In this document: positions 31,605 through 38,940 of the stretch, piece by piece
Numbering within the stretch: position 1 is the first letter of the stretch
Layout: each line of letters begins with the position of its first letter
NCBI RefSeq assembly: GCF_031450805.1
Contig: NZ_JARTVY010000002.1
Location: forward strand, 434,001 to 498,000
Source: Caballeronia sp031450805
Lineage (GTDB): Bacteria; Pseudomonadota; Gammaproteobacteria; Burkholderiales; Burkholderiaceae
Length of the DNA stretch: 64,000 nt
Direction of reading: 5' to 3'
Notes under the pieces: generated by a model
Databases searched by the model: none
The model's input: only the letters and a program-made list of their open reading frames with translations
Told to the model about the DNA's origin: nothing
Translations under genes and position numbers: made by a program

Positions 31605-32093
31605 ATGAACGGAACGGCAGACGTCCACGGTCTGGGTCAACACAATGCATTCGCCGCCAGCAGCCTCGGCCGCCGCACGGAGCACGGGGAATCGCCGCCG
31701 TTCGGGCTCGTCATGCTGGTGTTCCTCGCGGCAATGGCCGGCGGCGCCTACGTGAGTTGCGCGCTCGACGACATCGCGTTCGGCTGGATTGCGTGCGTCA
31801 GCATCCTCGCGGCGCTCGGGGCAACCATCGACCGCCTGTTCTGCGGAACGGCCGCGCTCGAACGTCGCCTCGGTGCGCGGTCGCGGGCGCGTCAGCATGC
31901 GCTCGGCAACGCCACGCAGCAATGTAACCTCAGGCGGCAATTCATCGACTGGCGGAACGCAACAACACAGGAATGGACTTCGATGTCGGCGTACCGGCGC
32001 CATCCGCAACGGATGCGAGCGGCACCAGCGGATTCGTCTCCGGATAGTACGCGCCAAGGCAGCCGCGCGGAATGTCATACTCGACGAGCGTAA
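31605..32093 (+). CDS. Small two-helix membrane protein, 3' end overlaps neighbour antisense
   Basis: 162 residues from ATG 31605, with a good GGAGAAG ribosome site. Two transmembrane segments are clear (FGLVMLVFLAAMAGGAYVSC and IAFGWIACVSILAALGATI, residues about 35-75), followed by a basic cytoplasmic stretch. Codons after about 31942 run antisense to the last 150 bp of the oxidoreductase gene, and the encoded tail (arginine/proline-rich) looks like an antisense shadow. The original stop may have been lost, so that translation runs into the convergent gene. The family is not recognised. Confidence 0.6.
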   Translation: MNGTADVHGLGQHNAFAASSLGRRTEHGESPPFGLVMLVFLAAMAGGAYVSCALDDIAFGWIACVSILAALGATIDRLFCGTAALERRLGARSRARQHALGNATQQCNLRRQFIDWRNATTQEWTSMSAYRRHPQRMRAAPADSSPDSTRQGSRAECHTRRA

Positions 32094-34242
32094 AGCCGTC
32101 CACGCGGCGCTCCACGCCGTCGTCCCACACGCTCGTGATATCGACGAGCTCGCCCGGCTCGAAGCCCAGCATGTCGATATCCTCACGGTTGGCGAACAGC
32201 ACGCGGCGCTGGCCGTACACGCCCCGGTAGCGGTCGTCGAGCCCATAGATCGTCGTGTTGTACTGATCGTGCGAGCGCGTCGTCATCAGCGTCAGAAGCC
32301 GCTCGCCGTGCAGCGCACGGGCGCGGTGAATCGGCGTATCCACCGCGATCGCATGCACGATGAACCGCGCCTTGCCGCTCGGCGTCTTCCACACGCGGTC
32401 GCGCGCGGCGACGCCCAGATGGAAGCCGCCCGGCGTCTTCAGGCGCTCGTTGTACCGCTCGAATCCGTCGATTACTTTTTCGATGCCGTCGCGTATCAGC
32501 GCGTAGTCGTTCGCATGCGCGAGCCAGTCGACCTTCGCGCTGCCGAGCGTCGCGTGCGCCATGCGCGCGACGATGGCCACTTCGCTCAGCAGGTTAGGTG
32601 ACGCCGGCTTGTTCATGCCGTAGGAGATGTGCACCATGCTCATCGAATCCTCGACGCTCACGCCTTGCGGCACGCCGCTCTGCATATCGATTTCGGTGCG
32701 GCCGAGCGTCGGCAGAATGAGCGCGTCGCGTCCGTGGACGAGGTGGCTGCGATTGAGCTTCGTCGTGATGTGCACGGTGAGATCGCACGAGCGCATGGCC
32801 TGCCACGTGCGCGGCGTGTCGGGCGTCGCAATCGAGAAATTTCCCCCCAGGCCGATGAACACCTTCACGCGGCCTTCGAGCATCGCATGAATGGTTTCCA
32901 CGACGTCGTAGCCGTGCTCGCGCGGCGGCTCGAAATCGTAGGCGGCGGCGAGGCGGTCGAGGAACGCCTGGGTCGGCTTTTCCTCGATGCCGACCGTGCG
33001 ATCCCCCTGCACGTTCGAATGCCCGCGCACCGGGCACAGGCCCGCGCCGCGCCGGCCGATGTTCCCGCGCATCATCATCAGGTTCGAAAGCAACTGGACG
33101 GTCGGCACCGAGTTCTTGTGCTGCGTGAGGCCCATGCCCCACGTCGCAATCACGGCGCGGCCGTTCGCGTAGATATCGGCGAGGCGGAGGATCTCGTCCA
33201 TCGGCACGCCCGATTCGGCGATGACCGTCTCCCAGCTTTCCGCGCGCAGATCGGCGGCGAAGGCGTCGAAGCTGACCGTATGCTGCGCGACGAAATCGAC
33301 ATCGATCACACGCTCGCCGCCCGCGACGCGCGCCGCGTCGTCCAGTTCGATCACGCGTTTCGCGACGCCCTTGATCAGCGCGAAATCGCCGCCGACTTTG
33401 GGACGGATGAACACCGAACTGATCTTCACGCCCTTGGGGTTCAGCATGTCGAGCGTGTGCTGCGGGCTGGCGAAGCGTTCTAGCCCGCGCTCCTTGAGCG
33501 GATTGATCGAAACGATCGTCGCGCCGCGCTTCGCGCACTCGCGCAACTCGCCGAGCATGCGCGGGTGGTTCGTCGCCGGATTCTGTCCGAAGAGCAGCAG
33601 CGTGTCGGCGTGCTCGAAGTCGTCGAGCGTGACGGTGCCCTTGCCGATGCCGACCGTGTGCGGCAGGCCGCGGCTCGTCGCTTCGTGGCACATGTTCGAG
33701 CAGTCGGGGAAGTTGTTCGTGCCGACCATCCGCACGAACAACTGATACAGGAACGCGGCCTCGTTGCTGGCGCGCCCCGACGTATAGAACGCGGCGCGGT
33801 TCGGATCGTCCAGCTTCTTCAGGTGCGATTCGATCAGTTCGAACGCCGCATCCCACGGGATCGGCACATACCGGTCGCGTGTCGCGTCGTAGACGAGCGG
33901 ATCGGTCAGGCGGCCGTGCTGCTCCAGTTCGTAGTCCGACTGCGCCATCAGTGACGACACCGTGTGTTTCGCGAAGAATGCCGGCGTCACGCGCTTGGCC
34001 GTGGCTTCGGCGGCGACCGCTTTCACGCCGTTCTCGCAGAACTCGAATGTCGATGCATGCTCGCGATCCGGCCACGCGCAGCCGGGGCAATCGAAGCCAT
34101 CAGGCTGGTTCTGCCTGAAGAGCGTGCGGTAGTTGCCGCCCGACACCTTTTCCTTCACGAGGTTGATGGCGACCTGCTTGAGCGCGCCCCATCCGGCGGC
34201 GGGGTGATGATACGGTTCGATGCGCGGTTCGGGCTTCTTCAT
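31942..34242 (-). CDS. FdhF/YdeP-family molybdopterin oxidoreductase
   Basis: 766 residues from ATG 34242 (KKPEPRIEPYHHPAAGWGAL follows, a typical YdeP start); the open frame upstream to 34320 lacks family features. Key stretches are DGFDCPGCAWPD (cysteine pair), FYTSGRASNEAAFLYQLFVR, NNFPDCSNMCHEATSRGLP, LLFGQNPATNHPRMLGEL and the C-terminal DDVITI-type cofactor domain (PRGCLGAYYPETNPLVPL). It binds a bis-MGD molybdenum cofactor in the formate-dehydrogenase/DMSO-reductase superfamily and has no Tat signal, so it is cytoplasmic. E. coli YdeP has been linked to acid resistance; the reaction is not established. It is divergent from a MocR regulator. Confidence 0.88.
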   Translation of the reverse strand: MKKPEPRIEPYHHPAAGWGALKQVAINLVKEKVSGGNYRTLFRQNQPDGFDCPGCAWPDREHASTFEFCENGVKAVAAEATAKRVTPAFFAKHTVSSLMAQSDYELEQHGRLTDPLVYDATRDRYVPIPWDAAFELIESHLKKLDDPNRAAFYTSGRASNEAAFLYQLFVRMVGTNNFPDCSNMCHEATSRGLPHTVGIGKGTVTLDDFEHADTLLLFGQNPATNHPRMLGELRECAKRGATIVSINPLKERGLERFASPQHTLDMLNPKGVKISSVFIRPKVGGDFALIKGVAKRVIELDDAARVAGGERVIDVDFVAQHTVSFDAFAADLRAESWETVIAESGVPMDEILRLADIYANGRAVIATWGMGLTQHKNSVPTVQLLSNLMMMRGNIGRRGAGLCPVRGHSNVQGDRTVGIEEKPTQAFLDRLAAAYDFEPPREHGYDVVETIHAMLEGRVKVFIGLGGNFSIATPDTPRTWQAMRSCDLTVHITTKLNRSHLVHGRDALILPTLGRTEIDMQSGVPQGVSVEDSMSMVHISYGMNKPASPNLLSEVAIVARMAHATLGSAKVDWLAHANDYALIRDGIEKVIDGFERYNERLKTPGGFHLGVAARDRVWKTPSGKARFIVHAIAVDTPIHRARALHGERLLTLMTTRSHDQYNTTIYGLDDRYRGVYGQRRVLFANREDIDMLGFEPGELVDITSVWDDGVERRVDGFTLVEYDIPRGCLGAYYPETNPLVPLASVADGAGTPTSKSIPVLLRSASR

Positions 34243-34275
34243 GACGGTGTCGGACGGCTTGCTGAGACGATGACC

Positions 34276-34289
34276 CACAGCGTACTGTG
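34276..34289. promoter_or_regulatory. Inverted repeat between oxidoreductase and MocR genes
   Basis: CACAGCGTACTGTG is a 5-bp inverted repeat (CACAG/CTGTG) around CGTA. It lies in the 149-bp gap between the divergent oxidoreductase (start 34242) and MocR regulator (start 34392). It is a candidate operator, but short. Confidence 0.35.
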
Positions 34290-34391
34290 TCCCGAAACGA
34301 ACGCGGCGCACAGAAAACATGAAATGGAAGGAGTACAGTTGCGGCGATTTGCCCTAGACTTCCGCTTGATCCAGCCGATAAAACCGCGCCC

Positions 34392-35849
34392 GTGAAACTC
34401 TACGAACGACTCGCCGACGAAATCGAAGCCGCCGTGCGGCGCGGCGTATTCACGCCGGGCGAGCGCATCGCGTCGGTGCGGCAGGCAAGCCAGCAGCACG
34501 GCGTGAGCATCAAGACCGTGCTGCATGCGTACGCGTTGCTGGAAAGCCGGGGCATTCTCGAGACGCGGCCGCAATCGGGCTACTTCGTGCGGGCGAAGCC
34601 GGACCATCGCGCGGCAGGGCGCAAGCGGGACGGCGAGGCGGGCGCGGGCGCGATCGCGGTCGCGGTCGCTTCGGAAGTCGACGTGAGCCGACTCGTGCTG
34701 TCGACGCTGCGCAGTATCCGCGCGCACGACGCCGTGCCGTTCGGCTCGCCGTATCCCGATACCGAGCCGTTCCCGTGGCGGCGCATCAACCAATATGCGA
34801 ACGCCATCGCGCGGCGTCATGCAAGCTGGAATCTGATCGACGATCTGCCGCCCGGCAATCCCGAGCTGATCCGCCAGATTGCGCGGCGTTATGCGGAAAA
34901 CGGCGTGCCGGTCGATCCGGGCGAGATTGTCATCACGGTCGGCGCCACCGAAGCGATCAACCTGAGCCTGCAGGCTGTCGCGAAACCGGGCGACACGGTC
35001 GCCGTCGAATCGCCCACGTTCTACGCGATGCTCCACGCGATCGAGCGTCTCGGCATGCGCGCGATCGAAGTGCCGACGCACCCCGCCGATGGCATCGACA
35101 TCGACGCGCTCGCGCAGATCGTCGGCGAGGGCAAGATCGCGGCGTGCATGGTGATGCCGAACTTTCAGAATCCGCTCGGCTTTCAGATGCCGGATGCGCG
35201 CAAGCGCCAGCTCGTCGATCTGCTCTCGATGCACGATATTCCCGTCATCGAGAACGACGTCTATCAGGAACTGCATTTCGGCGATGCGCGGCCTTCGACG
35301 CTCAAGAACTACGATACGAAGGGCATCGTGCTGCACTGCGCGTCGTTTTCGAAGAGCCTGACCGCGTCGCATCGCATCGGCTGGGCGATGCCGGGGCGCT
35401 TTCGCGCGCAGGTCGAGAAGCTCAAGTTTCTCAATACGCTGACGACGCCATCCGTGCCGCAAGTGGCCGTTGCTGATTATCTGCGTCACGATGGCTTCGA
35501 CAGGCACTTGCGCCGCGTGCGCAAGCTGTATCGGCAGCAGGCGCGCATCATGATTGCGATGGTGGAGCGCTTCTTTCCGCCCGGCACGCGCACGTCCGCG
35601 CCGCAGGGCGGTTATGTGCTGTGGGTGGAACTGCCGGAGCGCGTCGATTCGATGCTGCTGTATCGCGCGGCGCTCAGCGAGCGCATCACGGTCGGCCCGG
35701 GATATATGTTCTCGACGCGCAACGCGTTCGCCCATTACATTCGCCTCAACTACAGCTATCCGTGGACGCCGCAGCGCGAGGCGGCGCTGCAACGGCTCGG
35801 GCAACTCGTCGGCGAACTGGACGCCCGCGCGAAGGGAGCAAGGACATGA
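34392..35849 (+). CDS. MocR-type regulator (GntR wHTH + aminotransferase fold)
   Basis: 485 residues from GTG 34392. Residues 1-70 are a GntR winged helix (GVFTPGERIASVRQASQQHG, then SIKTVLHAYALLESRGILE). Residues about 110-480 are a class I aminotransferase-like domain with the PLP lysine in CASFSKSLTASHRIGW and NDVYQELHFGDARPSTLK. MocR regulators use PLP or an amino compound as effector. It is divergent from the YdeP-type oxidoreductase and is followed, with an ATGA overlap, by a small winged-helix gene. It could regulate the oxidoreductase; this is inferred from position. Confidence 0.9.
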   Translation: MKLYERLADEIEAAVRRGVFTPGERIASVRQASQQHGVSIKTVLHAYALLESRGILETRPQSGYFVRAKPDHRAAGRKRDGEAGAGAIAVAVASEVDVSRLVLSTLRSIRAHDAVPFGSPYPDTEPFPWRRINQYANAIARRHASWNLIDDLPPGNPELIRQIARRYAENGVPVDPGEIVITVGATEAINLSLQAVAKPGDTVAVESPTFYAMLHAIERLGMRAIEVPTHPADGIDIDALAQIVGEGKIAACMVMPNFQNPLGFQMPDARKRQLVDLLSMHDIPVIENDVYQELHFGDARPSTLKNYDTKGIVLHCASFSKSLTASHRIGWAMPGRFRAQVEKLKFLNTLTTPSVPQVAVADYLRHDGFDRHLRRVRKLYRQQARIMIAMVERFFPPGTRTSAPQGGYVLWVELPERVDSMLLYRAALSERITVGPGYMFSTRNAFAHYIRLNYSYPWTPQREAALQRLGQLVGELDARAKGART

Positions 35850-36109
35850 ACGACGACATCGATCCGGCGCTGGTCGCCGTTCTCGCGCAACTATGGCGTG
35901 CGAAGCAGGAAACGCCCGCGCGCGCGTGGTCGCTGCCGAAACTGGCGAAGCAATCCGCCTTGCCGATGAGCGCGCTGCGCCGGCAATTGACGGCGCTCGC
36001 GGATGCGGGCCTGGCGGAAGTGCGGGTCAGCGAGCAAGGCGCGGGCTCGGCGTGGTTGACTGGGGAGGGCGAATCGCTCTGCAGTGCAATTTTTGGAGCC
36101 GACGAATGA
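35846..36109 (+). CDS. Small winged-helix DNA-binding protein
   Basis: 87 residues; ATG 35846 overlaps the MocR stop (ATGA) and follows GGGAGCAAGGA. The product contains WSLPKLAKQSALPMSALRRQ and LTALADAGLAEVRV, which read as a winged helix (helix-turn-helix plus wing) similar to ArsR- or MarR-like small regulators. No effector or oligomerisation domain is present. Coupling to the MocR gene suggests a shared function. The specific family is not recognised. Confidence 0.7.
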   Translation: MNDDIDPALVAVLAQLWRAKQETPARAWSLPKLAKQSALPMSALRRQLTALADAGLAEVRVSEQGAGSAWLTGEGESLCSAIFGADE

Positions 36110-36247
36110 ACGACGAACGAGTCGACGCACCGAATGCCCGGAAGCGGCCGGACCCGGTCGCTCCCTGCGACGGCAATCGAGACCGCCGCTTGCAGGAAAC
36201 GCCGCGCGCCGAATGGCCGCCGCTTCGCTGACGGCGTCGCCACCGCG

Positions 36248-37699
36248 TTGGACATCCACATCATCCTGCACGGCCGGCGCGGCCTGACCGGCCAGATTTA
36301 TAGCCAGCTGCGCGCCGGCATCATCGAAGGGCGGCTCGCCGCGAACGCGCGTCTGCCGTCCACGCGCGATCTCGCCGCGCAGCTCGGCGTCTCCCGAAAG
36401 ACGACGCTCGAAGTGTTCGATCGCCTCATCGCGGAAGGCTTTCTGCGCACGCGCGCGGGCGACGGCACGTTCGTCGCCGATGGCCTCGCGCGCCTGCCGG
36501 GCGCTCGTCCCGAACCGGCGTCGGCGCGCGCCCGGGCCGCCGGGATCTGGCGCGCGATGCCCGAGCGCATGGCGATGCCGATGCCGCCCGCGGACGTGTC
36601 GCTCGACTGCGACTTCAAAGGCGGCGTCACCGACAAGACGCTGTTTCCCTTCGATGCCTGGCGTCGCTGTCTGAATCAGGCGCTGCGCACACAGGCGCGC
36701 GCGGGCGGCGGCGTGGCGTCGTATCGCGATCCTGCGGGCGAGCAGGAACTGCGGCTCGGCATCGCGCGCTATCTCGGCTTCAGCCGCGCGGTGGCGTGCA
36801 ACTGGCAGGATGTCGTCGTGACGCAAGGGGCGCAGCAGGCGCTCGATCTGCTCGCGCGCGTGGTCATCCAGCCGGGGGACGTCGTCGCCGTCGAAGAACC
36901 CGGCTATCCGCCTGCGCGGGCGCTGTTCGCGGCGCTGGGCGCACGCATCGCGCATGTGCCGGTGGACGGCGAGGGCATCGTCGTCAGCAGGCTGCCGCGC
37001 AACGCACGGCTCGTCTACGTGACGCCGTCGCATCAATTTCCGCTCGGCATGCCGATGACCCTCGATCGCCGCGTCGAACTGCTCGAATGGGCGGCCAGGC
37101 GCGGCGCGGTGATCGTCGAGGACGATTACGACGGCGAGTTCCGTTTCGAAGGACGGCCGGTGGAATCGCTGAAGAGTCTGGATCGGGCGGGACTGGTCGC
37201 GTATGTCGGCACGTTTTCGAAAACGCTGTTTCCCGACTTGCGGATCGGCTATGTCGTGCCGCCCGCGACGCTTCGCAAGCCGCTCTGGCACGCAAAGCAG
37301 ATCGCGGACTGGCACGGCTGCATGCTGACGCAGGCGGCGCTCGGCGCGTTCATGCTCGACGGCGAATACGCGAAGCATCTGCGCCGCATGCACAAGGCGT
37401 ACGCCCAGCGGCGCACGGCCTTGCTCGACAGGCTGACGGGCGATCTCGCGCCCTGCTTCGAGCCGCTTCCCGCGATGGCCGGCATCCATCTCGTCGCGCG
37501 CCTTCGCGAACCGTGGCAGGAGGCGCGCGTCGTCGCGGCGGCGCGGGAGGCGTCGGTCGGGCTGTACGGCATCCGCCCGTTCTATGCGGGCGTGGCCCGC
37601 GAGCAGGGCATGCTGTTCGGATACGGCGGCACGAGCGCGGAGACGATCGGGCGCGGTATGACGCGTCTCGCCGCGCTCATGCCGTCGCTTCGCGGATGA
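36248..37699 (+). CDS. PdxR/MocR-type regulator (GntR wHTH + aminotransferase fold)
   Basis: 483 residues if started at TTG 36248 (DIHIILHGRRGLTGQIYSQL follows, as in PdxR homologues); ATG 36134 is in frame but the leader is arginine-rich. The GntR helix-turn-helix is at about residues 35-55 (STRDLAAQLGVSRKTTLEVF). The aminotransferase-like domain has DDYDGEFRFEGRPVESLK and the PLP lysine in VGTFSKTLFPDLRIGYV. PdxR-type proteins regulate PLP biosynthesis or polyamine/GABA genes. It is the second MocR protein within 3.5 kb, but it is only about 26% of the region and not a recent duplicate by eye. No target gene is adjacent. Confidence 0.85.
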   Translation: MDIHIILHGRRGLTGQIYSQLRAGIIEGRLAANARLPSTRDLAAQLGVSRKTTLEVFDRLIAEGFLRTRAGDGTFVADGLARLPGARPEPASARARAAGIWRAMPERMAMPMPPADVSLDCDFKGGVTDKTLFPFDAWRRCLNQALRTQARAGGGVASYRDPAGEQELRLGIARYLGFSRAVACNWQDVVVTQGAQQALDLLARVVIQPGDVVAVEEPGYPPARALFAALGARIAHVPVDGEGIVVSRLPRNARLVYVTPSHQFPLGMPMTLDRRVELLEWAARRGAVIVEDDYDGEFRFEGRPVESLKSLDRAGLVAYVGTFSKTLFPDLRIGYVVPPATLRKPLWHAKQIADWHGCMLTQAALGAFMLDGEYAKHLRRMHKAYAQRRTALLDRLTGDLAPCFEPLPAMAGIHLVARLREPWQEARVVAAAREASVGLYGIRPFYAGVAREQGMLFGYGGTSAETIGRGMTRLAALMPSLRG

Positions 37700-37706
37700 C
37701 CGGGCG

Positions 37707-38843
37707 TCACTGGTCGTCGCAGAGCAGGAGCAGTTTCTCCTGGCTGGTGCACGTCGATTTCTTCCTGGGCGCGCCGGCTTCCGTGCCGCGCGTGGACACC
37801 GTCTGCGCCGAGCCCTGCGCTTTCGCGGCTGCCGTGCGCCGCGCGATGCACTGGCGCAGGTGCTTTTCCATCGGCGGATAGTACTTCCAGCCGCGCGTGA
37901 GCGGCGGCAACTCCAGCCGTACCTGCTTCCACTTCGGATGACCGCTTGCCTGCAGCGTGTCGAAGTTCGTGCAGAGGGAATCGGCGAACTTCGACAGCGC
38001 GCCGACCGTGCCGCGCAGGCCGTAGTCGTAGGTGACGAGGAATGCCTTCACGGTGAGCGTCGGCGTGTCTTCCTGAATCCAGTTCGGATAGCTCGTCGTC
38101 CGGATGGTCGCGGGGAAGTACGTCTGCTTCGCCTTTGCCGTCTCCGGAGCGGACGGATCGAGCCGCAGCAGCTTGATCTGCTGCAGCAGTTCCGGGTTCA
38201 TGTCCTGAAAGAGCTTCGCGGGCTGGCCCGCGACGATCACCGCGACGTCGATCTTGCGCACGATCAGCTTGGCGAGCGCGTCTTCGTTGTTGTAGTGCTG
38301 CTCGTTCGCCTCGGGAATCGGCTCGCCGAACATCAGCCGGTAAAGCGTTTCCGCCGATTGCGCCGTGCCGCTGCCGATCGGCCCGACGCTGATGTTCTTG
38401 CCCTTGATCTCGTTGATGGTCTTGAGCGGCGAATCCGAGCGCACGACGAAGTAAATCTCCTCGTCGTACAGCGGCATGATGAGCCGCAGCGGCTGGATGA
38501 TCTTGCCCGCATCCGCGTTGCCGGAACTCGCCATGTCGAGATACGCCTGATACACGTCCGACTGCACCAGCGCGAATTTCACGCCCGGCTCATATCGCAT
38601 GCGCTGCACGTTTTCCGCCGATCCCTTCGACGGCAGCACTTCGAGATCGATGCCCGCCGGCTCGGCGACGTACTTCGACAAGTCCTGGCCGATCTGGATG
38701 TACGTGCCGCGTTCCTGGCCCGTCGTGATCTTGTACGGCACGGGATCGGCGAAACTCGGATTCGCCGCGCCGGCGAGCCCGATGACGGCGCAGAGCGCGA
38801 GCGCACCCCGCGCGGCATTGCGCATGAAACTGGTCGAGACCAT
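37707..38843 (-). CDS. TAXI-family TRAP transporter solute-binding protein (orphan)
   Basis: 378 residues. Residues 1-33 are a Sec signal peptide ending SFA-DPVPY. The mature N-terminus YKITTGQERGTYIQIGQDLS is the TAXI-family opening (bacterial relatives of immunogenic 31-kDa protein). Further family stretches are PSKGSAENVQRMRYEPGVKF and VGPIGSGTAQSAETLY. Such proteins pass substrates (glutamate, other organic acids) to a DctQM-type TRAP permease, but no TRAP permease gene lies in this window. The C-terminal 60 residues are basic and cysteine-containing, longer than usual. It ends 8 bp from the convergent PdxR-like gene. Confidence 0.85.
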   Translation of the reverse strand: MVSTSFMRNAARGALALCAVIGLAGAANPSFADPVPYKITTGQERGTYIQIGQDLSKYVAEPAGIDLEVLPSKGSAENVQRMRYEPGVKFALVQSDVYQAYLDMASSGNADAGKIIQPLRLIMPLYDEEIYFVVRSDSPLKTINEIKGKNISVGPIGSGTAQSAETLYRLMFGEPIPEANEQHYNNEDALAKLIVRKIDVAVIVAGQPAKLFQDMNPELLQQIKLLRLDPSAPETAKAKQTYFPATIRTTSYPNWIQEDTPTLTVKAFLVTYDYGLRGTVGALSKFADSLCTNFDTLQASGHPKWKQVRLELPPLTRGWKYYPPMEKHLRQCIARRTAAAKAQGSAQTVSTRGTEAGAPRKKSTCTSQEKLLLLCDDQ

Positions 38844-38940
38844 GATTGACCCTTGAGTCGAGTTGGACGGGTTCTTCGAAACACGCGCGATGCGGCTGCA
38901 TCGCGCGAAAGGCGGTCATGCGCGGGTTGCGCGGGCTGGC

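Noticed and set aside
36106..36231. 41-codon frame starting inside the winged-helix stop codon (ATGA)
   Set aside because: The overlap is tempting, but the product is Arg/Pro-rich with no pattern and the gap more likely serves as the leader of the PdxR-like gene.
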